From the NCBI GenBank assembly GCA_029532415.1, contig JAQOTA010000033.1, positions 62,001 to 126,000 on the forward strand: a stretch of DNA of 64,000 bases. The letters run 5' to 3'. The position numbers and the translations under genes are program-made. Positions 1-11,208 of this stretch are shown one piece after another. Positions within the stretch are counted from its first letter, which is position 1. The number at the start of each line of letters is the position of its first letter. The stretch is from Marasmius tenuissimus (Eukaryota; Basidiomycota; Agaricomycetes; Agaricales; Marasmiaceae). Below the pieces are notes generated by a model. The model was given only the letters and a program-made list of their open reading frames with translations. It did not search any database and was not told where the DNA came from.

Positions 1-2
1 TG

Positions 3-495
3 GAAGATATCGACGAAGACACCTTCCGGATGCGGATGTTTTGTTGGGCTGCGACCGGGGCCCCTTTTGTGCTGGCTGATGGCTTGCCTACAAGGGTGAG
101 GAAATCTATTCTGTAGAGTTCAACTGCGACTTACTTGCTTTGACGGATTGGTGACTTAGGTGATTCTGGTGGAGGACGATGATGAAGACTATGGCGCTGG
201 TCTCAGTGCCGAACAACGTCTCGCGCATCTTAATGCCGGCGTTTGCAAGTTCAAGTCTTGCTTCCGGGAGATGAGAATACCTGTATCATTCCTCCTCCAT
301 CTCCTATCCATTGATTACACCACCGCACTGTCAGATGGTGGAGAGGGTGAGGGCGAGGGGGGAGTATCCAACTCTGGAGAGTCTAACTCATCACGGGGCT
401 CTTCCGAAGGCGTAACATTGTCAGCCAAAGATACAGTAGAACACTGGCTTTTGGCCTCCATTCTTGATAACATTGGCGAGAACAACTTGGCTTGA
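3..495 (+). CDS. 3' end of a HECT-like gene (5' end lies outside the window)
   Basis: Two exons are visible: 3-95, then a 64-base intron (GTGAGG...CTTAG, 96-159), then 160-495 with a stop. The joined reading frame has an aromatic/ATG-rich start (FCWAATGAPFVLADG), a central stretch with a cysteine in GVCKFKSCFREMRIP, an acidic Gly/Glu/Ser-rich insert, and a helical end. The order 'W-x-TG-x-P ... C-F-x-x-x-x-I-P ... L' resembles the C-lobe of HECT ubiquitin ligases, where a conserved Cys accepts ubiquitin; the second Cys of KFKSCF would be that residue. This resemblance is from memory of the family pattern and is weak at the sequence level. Only the last ~140 residues are present, so domain architecture upstream is unknown. 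It could instead be a lineage-specific protein of unknown function. Confidence 0.4.
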
Positions 496-685
496 AGTTA
501 ACAGTGCTTACATCCTCATATCGAACGTAAACTGGTTGCTACAAATATTTCTTGTTACTACCTTAATACATATGTCATAATCTTTTATTGCATCGCAGCG
601 GCCAGCCTGAGCTTCAGTGAAAGGCAAACTATTGCATTGCAGACAGATTATGGGTACATATTCAATTGAAGCTTCGTCATCAAGA

Positions 686-3600
686 TTATGACCCCCACGC
701 CCGGCGACGCAAGTTGTAATTGTGGCGAACATTATGGTCATCTTCGGCGCGTTTCTTGTTTTTGGACGTCACAGTTTTGTGGTTACCTTTACTGGCACCC
801 CCTCGGAGTCTAATTATGGTTTTGACGTCATCAAGGGTTTTTTGCGATGGAAGAATTGTCCCGTGAACTTCGTTTGCATCGAAGGACCTATAGAACATTC
901 AGGTGAAGACCAAAGTTAGACTCTTGATTAGCAGGCTACGTACCAAGCCATATTAGCTCTGGTTGCAATATAATATCCATAAGCCAAATTTGCGAAACCA
1001 TACTCATCATATTCAGTATGAACGTTCTTGACCAGCTGACAGGATAAGCTGCGCACTGCATCATCGTCACAATGTAATGGCGCAGCGTAGTCGTCACAAG
1101 TGTAAAGGTTGGCACCGGATACTCCAACATGGTCGCAGAGGGCGCCTGCTTCATCCAAGTCGGCAGCAAATTTATTGTCAACCAACCTGGCCACCTCAGA
1201 TAGCATCAATGAGGACTAGACAAGCCAGATCAGCGAGAGCGAATCTCCAGTCGAGATATAATGCATTCAAACCTCGGCTTGGTTGAACAAAACCTCAATT
1301 CCGTCCACTGTTTCAGCCGTGATTCCTGCGTACTCTACATATCCATCTGCTTCGTTCCCTCCGGTAGCCATCCTCGATCCAAAAGGAAACATGGCACCAC
1401 TCGACCAAAACTTGAACTGGCTGCCCCGTGTAAGAGGGCGAACGCCGGAGGAGGTGTTGTGATGGCTAATCAACATCTCTAGGTCTGACGGAGGAAATGC
1501 GTTGTAGAAGACAAAATCAATCTAGAAATAAGAAAAGCAGTCGTCGCTTGCACAGGCATGAAAATGTGATAGTGTACTCACGATTTGGCCAGGACAACTT
1601 TCCTCTTCGATGTGAATGATCTGTCTTTCACACCGTTCCAAGATCTCGTCTTGTGCGGCAATTCTCTGGAGTCTGTTCGCAGACATGATAATTGGGCCTT
1701 TGCCATTCTCTGAGTCTCCAACCTACAGCGCCTGTCAATCACACGAGATCGAAGGAAATATCAAGACACACCCCAGTAGGTAGCATACGCTCGCCTTCAG
1801 GTACAAGTGTCACGCCTACTCCCCGCATGCTTGCAAGGTAATGTTCATCAGGCTCCCGCACTACTTGTATTGTGGAACGGCATTGTTGACCTGCAGGTAG
1901 GTCCCGACAGCGGTCACAACTATCTTTCTGCCTTCCTCGCCTCAACCTTGAACGATTGTTCTTCTTCAGTTTCTTGAACTTGAGCGTTCAACGAATAATA
2001 GTTCCTAACACGTCATCAGCGATCACTTCAATCCAAGTCCTCTCTCCTTCCACGGTTCTCCTTTGGACTTGACTGATATAACTCATCGTATTTTTGTAGA
2101 GGGCGGCTGGATCCTTATCTGTCACCTGCACATGGCCAGATCAATGGCGATCTCAATAAAGCAGCGGGCTCTTACCTTGAACCTCAAAGCGGAAAGATGC
2201 CACTTCAACCATCGATTCCACGCTGATACAAAATTGCCTAAGGAGCACAGAAAGAACACAGATGTGGGGTTCCCGGCGGTTGGTATAAGTGCAGGATATT
2301 TCCGAAGCGCGGCCATTAATTCTTTTCCGCCATCCATATTCTTGAACTCTTTCTGAATGGAGGTCTGTCATTTATATCGCAAGGCAAAAAGCGAACGAGT
2401 CACCTTCGAATCATCCGGATGAATATCAGGATAATCTTTGAGGTCTGGTGATTCATACATGGCATACATGTTCTCGGACCATTTGTCCAGAATTCGTGCG
2501 AACGCAATACCCAAGGCATGTACACGGACCAATCTTTCATTATGAGGATTGTTGTACTTGATGTAGAAGGCGGGGTGCGAGACTTCCAGGATGTCTGCTG
2601 CCAGCTTTGATTCCTACAAGTATATCATCGATTAAAAATGAGCCTAAGTCACGATTCGGATACTTACCCCTACTGCATGAAGAAACTCTTCGCGAAAATA
2701 GATTCTCTTGGTTATTTTCTTCATGCTACGCAGAGCATCAATAACCTTTTCGAGGCGTAACGTTAAGTCGGGAGGATCGATGGGGTTGGCAGGACTTATG
2801 AGTGTCACTGGAAGCGTCAGAATTCCCTGAAGAGCGCGGTGCCAGCTGGAACATAGAGGGAGGACATCCTTGACTTCAATGCTGGGCCGTTTCTTGGGCT
2901 GTTTCTTGGACTGCTTCTCGTGCCTTTTGTTGGGTTGCACGTCGCACTTGACGGGCTCATCTGGAGTCATATCTGGCTCATCGGGTTGGATGGTATCCAT
3001 GACATCGTCAAGCATATCTTCGGTGTCGGTGTCGTTATGCGTAATCAGATCAGTGAGATCTTCGTCTCTTGCATGAAGGAGACAGGCCTGCTTCTCGGTA
3101 CTTGTTGGATCATGTTGACGCATACCCAGCTTGTATAATTGTCAGACCGAACCCATAAAAGATATTGATATCGAACGCACCTTCTTGGCTACATATGTCT
3201 GCAAGAACAGCAGCTCTGCAATAACAACCTCTGGCTTATCTTGTGCTGCTTCGGCTTTGATACTCCAGAAGAAATCAACGGCGTTGTGGGGTGCCAAGAT
3301 TTTCGGGTTCAAATCCAAATGGATACAATCACAAAACCATTTGTAAATGGCGTCGATCTAGAATAAAAAATAGTCTGAGCGATTTTGCCTTGTCAAAATG
3401 GAACTGGAGGTATACCAATGGTGATCCAGGTGAAAATTTTGTCTGCGATTGATTGAGCCAAGACGTCAAGGCCGCTCGAGTGGCACGTATGTCGGGGAAC
3501 TTGACGTGCGGGTGTTGTTCTATCACATCATCTACCACAGCCTTAAGGTGACTGTTGGCGACAGGCTGGTATATGGGATAAGGAACGCTGAGATGGTTGG

Positions 3601-3813
3601 TAGGCATGGCTTCAAGACATGGGAACTTTCAGATAATATATGCAAACTCTTGAATACACGGACACAGATGACGTCTACAAAACATGAATAGAACGACGAC
3701 ATGGGTACTCGCATCAGGTGGTGGCAGTATAACTGTTTTAGGTCTCTCCAAGCCGTGCTGGTGGAACGTTTGGGCATAGGATTACGTCCACTATATCCAC
3801 AATAGCTAGCCAT
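686..3813 (-). CDS. TET/JBP-like 2-oxoglutarate/Fe(II) dioxygenase gene, multi-exon
   Basis: Reading the minus strand, exons separated by short GT..AG introns join into one frame. The C-terminal part carries the family signature: an HxD pair in APLHCDDDA (about 1060-1080), then ATRANMAW, an intron, and a second histidine in SFDANEVHGTILPSQ (about 830-870). TET/JBP enzymes oxidise 5-methylcytosine or thymine in DNA; H-x-D plus the distal H bind Fe(II). Upstream exons encode a Cys cluster (SCDRCRDLPAGQQC, about 1880-1930), a basic K/R-rich run, a polar Asp/Glu/Lys-rich linker (about 2850-3120) and helical segments of unknown function (3130-3610). The stop is at 686. I placed the start at or before 3813 because the frame stays open and continues into the H2A-like exon upstream; MPTNHLS at 3607 is an alternative. 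Fungal TET/JBP genes are expanded in Agaricomycetes and often lie near transposons, as here. Exon borders need transcript support. Confidence 0.7.
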
Positions 3814-3879
3814 TGGTTCTCTCTGCTTGTTTGTCGTCGATAATTTTTGGCTTCGACTCTCAGTACCGATGTTCCAATG

Positions 3880-4322
3880 AGTGTGTAGTATACGTTGCTT
3901 CTTGTTATCACGGGCAGCGTTGCTAGTGAGTTCGAGAATCTCAGTAGCGAGGTATTTGAGGAAGTAGACTACAACAAGAATGAGTTTAGAGATTGTGTAA
4001 AAAGAAGCTGAAACTTACCAGAAGCGTCAGCACCGACACGTAGCGTGTAGTTGCCCTTTTTCAAGAGACAGCGGACATGACTGACAGGGAATCGGAGACC
4101 AGCCACAAGTCGCCTGGGCGGCTCGGGTTTGCCGGACGGATGTTCCTTGGGTTTCAGTAAGTCCAATCCCCAATCATTGGTGACATCCCACCAATATGAA
4201 TATAGATAGCTGCAGCGAGAAGCCTGCGCTATATCTGTACATGAACTACCGCATGTCGGACTAACTTTGAACTGACCATAGTCTGAATAGCAGGTGTTCT
4301 CCATGTCATGCTCCGTTATCAC
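3880..4322 (-). pseudogene. Histone H2A-derived fragment, two exons, in frame with the downstream TET/JBP-like gene
   Basis: The exon ending at 4019 encodes GLRFPVSHVRCLLKKGNY followed by TLRVGADAS. After a 49-base intron (GTAAGT...TTGTAG) the next exon gives VYFLKYLATEILELTSNAA and RDNKKQRI. These match the canonical H2A core (AGLQFPVGRxHRLLKKGNYAxRxGAGA...EILELAGNAARDNKKxRI) from the L1/alpha1 region to the start of alpha3. About four residues are missing after VY. The match stops abruptly at QRI: the usual PRHLQLAIRNDEELN tail is replaced by unrelated HTHWNIGTES, which stays open and runs into the gene below. Residues preceding the match are not a normal H2A N-tail. It cannot form a complete histone fold. 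Either it is a relic of an H2A copy, or it is a captured piece used as the N-terminus of the neighbouring protein. Confidence 0.75.
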
Positions 4323-4486
4323 TTCCGTCCTGTATCTCCTGGACTACCAGATTTTGTGCAGAGGAGAAATAGATCACGGGGAAAGCTGTCGCGTACTTCA
4401 CAGCGTTGTACAGTGGTTGGTTGCTGTCGTTCGCCGCGGAGTTCCATTCTACGATGCATTGTCGAAAGCGAATGAAGTATGGGAGG

Positions 4487-7400
4487 CTATCGAGAATCAG
4501 AGACGAGTAAATTAGATATGAGAGCAATAACCAGTACCTCATAACGGTGGGTGCAAGCCACCGAATCCATCCCGAATCCACTGGCTTCACGATCCATGAT
4601 GAGTTCCGAGCCACCAGCTTTCCTGGACGTAACATCCGTTGGCGTGCTTCCGACCGTTTTTTGGATGAACTCCTTGTAGTACTTTATCGCTTGGATCAGC
4701 TTGGCGCCCGTATTGCTCTCGAAAGAGTAGTACACATCCACATCGTCCGTCGCTTGAAGCCCAGCTGTCTCGCGCAGCTTCTGAACCCTATTAATGAGTT
4801 CTCGTGCCAGCCACTCTCCCTGAAGCTCGGGATGAATCTGGATATCCAACCTGACAACAACGTCGTTGTCAGCGTGCGTTCCATACTGGGCGACGTCCAC
4901 TTCGAGGTATCGCTGCACGGACAGGTCGCCCTGGACGAGCTCGATCCCGTCTACTGTCAACTTCCCCGTCGATATGTATTGCTTCACTTCATCGCTCGTT
5001 GCTTTGGGCAGGTTGTTCTTCACCCGTCCTAGGTCTTTCCTGAGCTTCCGCCCAAGAACGGACCAGTCTGCGACAGCGCGATACCGCACACCAGCTAAGC
5101 TTTCGTCCGAGGAGAAAACAATATCCCGGATGTTCAGCTCCGACTCGATATACCGTTGCAGGGGTGTGATATCTGCAAGATATTTGGGATCCGGATGGAA
5201 CACTAGCAGTTCTTTGAGCGGGGTCTGTGTGTGTTCAGTATCAGAAAAATAGTGAGTTCCCTCTGGAGAAATACTCACCTTGAGCGAGATGCCGCTCTTC
5301 TCCCGAATATTTCTTGTCGACTCAAGGACACTCTGTACGCGCGCCACTTGCCGCTCAATATCAGCATCGAAGTACTCCTCCTTGACCTGTGGGAAGCTCA
5401 AGAAATGTATAGAGCGAGTATCGGCTCTATTCGGGTCTTCAGGGATGTACTGGCGAAGACTCTGGTACAGATTCTCTGTCAAGAACGGTGTATAGGACGA
5501 CTGCCAACAACATGATAACGTTAGCCCCAAGATCGTCAAGAAGGGGAATACGCGCACCATCGTTCTGCAGAGCATAAACAGAGTCTTGAAGAGGGCGTTC
5601 AGTGCTGCCACAGTGTCGTCCACCCCATCCTCTCCTTTCAGCCTCTTTCGGTTGAATCGAATATACCAATTTAGTCAACTCATCCACCAGGTCCAACAAA
5701 CGCAGGATGATGGTATACAACCGGTACGCAGCCATCTCCTCTGTGACGAGTTTGATCAAGGACTGACACCTGGCGAGGATCCACCTATCCATGACGTTTT
5801 GGGGTACCGGGGCGTGAGGGTTGTACTTGAACTTATGCCCTGAGGTCTTCTTAAGCAACGCGACTTGTCCCAAGAAGAACCGGAACGAGTTGAGCCATGG
5901 AAGTACTCGGGAGATGACCTCCCTAACACCCTCCTCACGGAATTGAAGATTATCGCCCCGGACGATAGGAGAGTTGACAAGGAACATTCGGGTGGCATCA
6001 GCGCCGTACTGGTTGATGATGAGATTGGGGTCGGGGTAGTTCTTGAGACTCTAGCTCATTTTCTTGCCGTCGCTAGAGGGGTTTATGTTGATGAGGAAAG
6101 GCTCGGTCGCAATAATACATCACTCACGCAGCCAAAACAAGACCAGTCACAATCAGGTTTTTCCACGGTGCCTTACCAAAGAGGCGGGTAGGGAGGACGA
6201 GGAGAGTGTAGAACCATCCTCGAGTCTGGTCCATATCTTCTGAGATAAAGTTGGCAGGGAATGATTTTTCGAACCGTTCCTCGTTCTCGAACGGGTAGTG
6301 AACCTGAGCATAAGGCACGCTGGGAGTTTCATTGGGTCAACAACGAACTCAGCGCACACCTCGTGCAGGACTTACCTTCCAGACTCAAACCAATAATCGA
6401 AAACTTCCTCGACTCGCTTCAGATCTCCTTCGCCCATTTTCGAGGGGATAGTGATATGGTCTATCTTGTCTCTGTGAACGTCGGCGATGCCCTTCACGCC
6501 AGAAAGTCTTTCTAACTCCTCTACGGAACCGATGGCTACGATCTAACAAAGTCTGGTCTGAGATGTAGTTCTTTCGCCTGGAGATGGTTCGCACCTCTTC
6601 GTAATCTTCACTGACCCATAAGGGTAACGGTGTACTCCAATAACGATTACGGGAGACGTTCCAATCGCGGGCCTGAGCAAGCCAGTTTCCAAGCCTATTA
6701 TCACTCACACTTGGAGGAACCCTAATTGCGTAGCGTTTCAGCAACCGGAATGCAGACACCTTGAGACTGACAAACCATAAGGTCTCGTTGTTATTCTTGA
6801 TCAACTGGTCGACGGCGGGGGTGACTCGTACGAACCACGAAGGCACTGTGCGATAGATAAGCGGAGTTTTAGACCTACGGAGCCAGGTGAGTCAAGGATG
6901 AGATGATCGGAGAACCGTCGGCGTTTCTTACCTCCAGCAGAATGGATAACTGTGTTTGAGATTGGACTGAATGACGAGACGACCTTTGGCTTTGAGCACC
7001 TTTTGTATCTCGCTGTCGGCAGTCTACAAAGAGAAGACAAGGTCAGTACGAAAGGCGCGCGGCAAAGATGTCTTTTTCTCATGACCTTGACATATTCACC
7101 AGCAAAGTCGGTAACTTCATTCGTGAAGAAACCTCGGTCATTGATCGGACAGGGGGGCATCTCATCCTTGAGAAGAATTCCGTGTGCAACGGCGATCCTA
7201 TGATCGTCTTCACCGAAAGCAGGCACTCGATGTACGATACCAGTACCATCGACGGCAGTAACATAGGTGTCGTTCAGAATCTGGAAAGCTTTGTCCTCAA
7301 ACTAGTCGTCCTGTCAACGTAGGAGGTACAGCTTAGAGGACTGGCTCTTACCTTTTCAGTGAAATATTCAAAGACCGGAACGTAACGCCATCCCTTCATA

Positions 7401-7627
7401 TCGGATCCAACGAATTGCGCCAACTTTTTGAATCTGGCCTTCTTGGGGTCTTGTAAGTAGATTCTCGCGTATGATGAAGTTCTGGTCCTTTTCTTGATCA
7501 TGGATCTTGACGTAGGTAAATTCAGGATGAACACAAAGGGCGAGGTTAGATGGTAAGTCCACGGCGTCGTTGTCCATGCGAGTGGTGATGTCTTAGGATC
7601 ATACCGGTGTTGACAGTGCCGGTGCAA
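4487..7627 (-). pseudogene. Cytoplasmic isoleucyl-tRNA synthetase copy, 5'-truncated and broken
   Basis: The minus strand encodes most of eukaryotic cytosolic IleRS, a class I synthetase that charges tRNA-Ile: the editing-domain start LAWTTTPWT (about 7570-7600), VGSDMKGWRYVP, the TNEVTDFAGEYVK region, [55 protein letters not shown], then the anticodon-binding and C-terminal regions down to 4487. Introns are preserved (for example inside CRTM|SSYTPFLTENL), so it came by DNA duplication, not reverse transcription. Lesions: the KMSKS lysine codon is TAG (6051-6053); a one-base insertion at about 5670 breaks the frame in VDELTNWYIRFN; one-base shifts occur at about 7555 (after TTTPWT) and about 7460. 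RNRYWGTP is changed to RNRYWSTP. The first ~250 residues, with the HIGH motif, are absent: sequence beyond 7630 is repeat DNA. An essential gene could not carry these changes, so a functional copy must lie elsewhere. Confidence 0.93.
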
Positions 7628-7683
7628 GAGAAACAGCTGCCAATGAATTCATCTCAAGGTAAAGAGAGGAGTTTCGAAGACGG

Positions 7684-8345
7684 CGACGGTGAAGTTGGTA
7701 AGATGGTGTCGACGGATGAGGTTGATGATGGCGAGGAAAATGGCGAGGAAAATGGCGAGGAAAATGGCGAGGAAGATGGCGGAGAAGATGGCGGAGAAGA
7801 TGACGGAGAGGGCTTCGAAGATGGTGATGGTGGAGTTGGCAAAACGGTGTCGACGAATGAGGTTAACGATGGCGGGGAAGATGGCGGAGAAGGTGGTGCA
7901 GAGGGGTTTCGAAGATGGTGATGGTTGACACCAAACCTCCTTTTCTGATCGGTGAGCTCCTCTGGCGTTGCTGATGTGGTGTGTGGATAGAGTTTCCACG
8001 GTGTGTCTGCGTTTGAGGGCAGATCTCAGTAGGCAATTTCGGTACGTCTCCGAAACGATGCGTTAAGCAAGCGTGGTCTCGTTGAATTGAAAAACAACTG
8101 TTCGAGAGAAATGGTCAGACTTTGATACTCCTGAGGCTCACCAATAACGCACGCACCTGAGTCACGCCTGATTTCGACTCGTTTCACGAGAACATGACCG
8201 GTGCCGGTCATAAGTCGGGTACCTTGCCTGGCTGATCGATGTCGAATACTTTGAGGGTGTTCTCGAATCCATAATACGGAGTTTGCAATACGGGGTTGAC
8301 GGATGAGGTTGATGATGGTGGGGAAGATGGCGACGACAGCGAGGG
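7684..8345 (+). repeat. Three diverged copies of a larger unit around GTCGACGGATGAGGTTGATG
   Basis: The string 'gg(t/g)gt(c/t)gacg(g/a)atgaggtt(g/a)a(t/c)gatgg' occurs at about 7705-7733, 7846-7873 and 8288-8318, each followed by GGCGGGGAAGATGGCG-like sequence. It suggests a partly tandem family whose spacing has been altered by insertion. Confidence 0.6.
7731..7805 (+). repeat. 12-bp minisatellite (GCGAGGAAAATG)n passing into GCGGAGAAGATG
   Basis: Four near-identical 12-bp units at about 7733-7780 are followed by variant units to about 7805. The repeat is embedded in a larger unit (see 7684-8345). Confidence 0.85.
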
Positions 8346-9937
8346 AAAGGAGAGAAGCCTCTGGGTGTCCGGGGTACTCTGGTGCCAACAGTCTGAGTAT
8401 CCAAAGTCCTGGCGCCTGATCTGCTGTTGACCTGCGGTTGCTCCAAACCGAGAGACAGCTGAAAGTGCACATCCGGGTGAACGAATTCAGCTTGAAGACG
8501 AATGACACGTTCTCCGGTGGTCTGCTGTCTCCGGCGCTGGGAAACGAAAGGTTTCTGACCATCTCTAGGGTAAGAGCCGAAGCGACGGTGGAAACTGGCG
8601 TAAGGCAACCGGGTGTGGTGAGAGCAGCAGAATCGAGGCGATTCTTTGCCAGGAGTGAGCCGGTCGACTTGCGTGTTGAATTCATTGGGTGGAGGTTGAA
8701 TGTTGATGGATAAGGTTGAAGATGTCGACGTACACAGCATTGTCGACGACGGCAATGTACTTGTCATGCGGCTGTGCTGTGCGGAGATCTGAACGGTCAG
8801 GGAATCAATTGGAGGGAGTTGGACTAAGTATACTGAGGGGATGTACCGTGATTGTGGTGGAAGCTGGTGTAGGGTTACGGGGCGTGGTGAGGGCGATGGC
8901 GGTGGGGCTGACAAGAGGGTCGGGAAGGACCAATGGCTTTGACTCCGCCAGGAGTCTGAACTAATCTTCTTTCCTAACCTGTACTCGCTACCGACACAAA
9001 GGCCTGGTTGGCAGGACGAGGTGTCGGCCATTCAAGGAGGTTGAGGCGACTGCAGAATAAGGGAATGAGCTCAAAGGCGAAAGGAGGAGGACGAACGGAT
9101 ACAACGTACAACAGTTGTCGAATAAACTTTTCATCGAACGAGGCGGTTACGAGCAGGACGAGACTGAAGCTTGGTGCATAGAGATCAAGTCTGAAGAGCG
9201 GCATGAGCGATACTTTCTCGCTCTGCTCTGTCCACAGTAACAACGCTAACCTTCGGATCCAAATCGGCAAGTCTTATTCATGCCAAATGTCTTCCCTAGG
9301 CCAGCCATCGTCGTTGGTGAAGCATTAGATTGTGTCAGAGTTGGTGACGGCTGGGGAGGTCGGATTTTGGGGAAGGATTCATTGGTTTTTTATTTTGGCT
9401 TGAATTCCCAGACCAATGTTCTCGTGAGCTTTAAATCTTGCAGTTTGTCTGTTGAATGCATTCAAGTCGTAGGATGCTACAGTGGTGGTGTTGGAAAGAG
9501 AACATTGGCCATCGCGTCACCTGTGATTCAGCTTAGTCCATTCCAAACGCGACCACATGACACGTTCTTCTCGCTGTCTGATGGTTCCGATGGCTCGTTG
9601 CTCGTGATAGCAGCTGCTATACTCCAGCAAATCCTAAACTGGGATTGTTCTACACATTTCCAGAAATCACCTGACAAGTGACCGCGTTCAGTGGTCCAAC
9701 AGACCCCAGGGAATTGGCAGTGGACCCAATTGGATTACGCAAGGAGGGGTCTTGAGCAAGATACAAAGCGACGCGGGGGTAGATGGAAAAGGACAGCGTT
9801 TGGTAAGAATTCAGACAGAAGGCAGCCACACAAGCGTACGTTTAAATCAACGCGCGACGCTAGTTTGGCGTTACCTCTCTTCTCTCTGAACCACCTGGCT
9901 CAACCACCAATTTTTTGTTAGCCATTGTTAGATTACA

Positions 9938-11208
9938 ATGGCTCGTGGACTTCCCAAAGCCCGGAAGTCCCGTGGCAGTATAATAGTACGCGACAAGCGT
10001 AAACTCAAAATGCTGAAAGGTCAGGTAGGTGATATCTTTGCTTTCCATTTCACATTTGAGTTACTCAACTTTCTGACAGAATACCACTTCACAGGGGAGT
10101 ATTCTGGTAGAATGCAAAGAGGACATACTCTTGGGTCCCAAACTTCCCTTGGAAATGATTGGGGAAATCATCAAGTTTGCATTGGATATGATGACTTTTG
10201 AGGAAGGGATAGGGCTACTGGCCGTGTCGTCTGCCATCAATCACTAGTGCGTTCTTGTTCAGTTTATCTGCTTCCAGTTGCTGAAGTATAGTTAGTATTG
10301 GTCCAACAGTCTATCGTGACATCTTGTTGACCAACAATTGGCATTGCAAATACTTCCAACAGAAGTTTTCTCCTACTTCGGAATACCTTTGTTACGCTCG
10401 ATGTGTGCGACGGCTATACATCAGAACTGACAACACATGCAAGCCCAGAACATTCCTCCCTCACCCTCTCTCTCAACTGTTGTCTGCCATCGCTACCGGG
10501 TCATATCTGAACCTCAGAGAGGGCCTCCAGGAATTGTGCCATATTTTTGCTGCTTGTGGCGACAGGCTTGAGGAGTTGGTAATAGGCGGCCGTTACCGTT
10601 GCTCGTCACGAGTTGCATACGCGATCCGGAACTGCGGTGAACTTACCAACCTTCGATACCTTGAAGTCCCGCTGTCCTTCTTGACCTTGGTTAGATCCAA
10701 ATGTCCGTATCAAATCACTGCACAGAGCTGGAGTGCGTTACAAGGACTCCGGGTCTTCATCGAAGAAGATAATTGCTACGACTGCTCACTCCGCGATCCC
10801 AAGCAACTTGACTTCAACTTTCCATCCCTGACCCACGTCTGCTTGGTGTTTGGCCCCATGATGAACAGAGAGTGCGTGCGAGAGATATTTGGCCATGTCA
10901 GAGTCGAGGAAACCATGCAGTTTGTTGTGGTCGAGTGGGGGAAGAGCTGCCATATACCCTATCCCTTGGATCGCTTGACAGATTGGGTGTTCGACAATAG
11001 AGTCATCATGATGTCAAAGTTTGATCCCGAGACTCTTGAACAGGGTTGTCCAAAGAAGGTCAATGAGGATTGCCAGCTCTTATTGCGTGGGTTGATTTGG
11101 GTGGTCAATGATAGCGGTCGGTGGTTGGACGTAGGGACCAGGGTTGTCGACGAGGGATACGAGTTACCGCTGGTGAGGTTCAAACCGAATTACGTGGTCT
11201 CTATCTAG
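9938..11208 (+). CDS. F-box-like / leucine-rich hypothetical protein
   Basis: Three exons join in frame: 9938-10024, 10080-10246 and 10296-11208, giving 388 residues. The introns are 55 and 49 bases with GT..AG ends. A basic N-terminus (MARGLPKARKSRGS) is followed by LGPKLPLEMIGEIIKFALD, the usual F-box-like start (LPxEhhxxIhxxhh), then INHYIGPTVYRDILLTNNW and a long Leu/Cys-rich region with irregular LRR-like spacing (GELTNLRYLEVPLSFL). F-box proteins recruit substrates to SCF ubiquitin ligases; substrate unknown. Agaricomycete genomes hold large families of such genes. The start is the first ATG before the basic stretch, in frame with the first splice. The reading frame is intact. Confidence is high for the gene model and moderate for the F-box label. 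Confidence 0.75.

Larger units (their letters stand above)
7640..9937. other. Repeat-rich stretch with no recognised gene
   Basis: Long open frames exist on the minus strand (8026-8685 and 8162-9031, overlapping in different frames) but neither resembles a family I know, and composition is dominated by repeated GATGGxGGxGAAGATGGCG-type sequence. The + strand frame 9280-9681 (133 codons) is likewise unrecognised. I see no convincing exon chain. The stretch separates the truncated end of the IleRS copy from the F-box-like gene. Confidence 0.5.

Noticed and set aside
735..800. IIRLRGGA resembles the C-terminal tail of ubiquitin
   Set aside because: The residues before it are the TET/JBP distal-histidine block (EVHGTILPSQKTLDDV), there is no ubiquitin-like fold upstream, and the protein continues after RGG.
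7607..7999. Glu/Gly-rich and Ile/Phe-rich repeat 'proteins' on both strands
   Set aside because: Products of the 12-bp minisatellite; no splice or start support.
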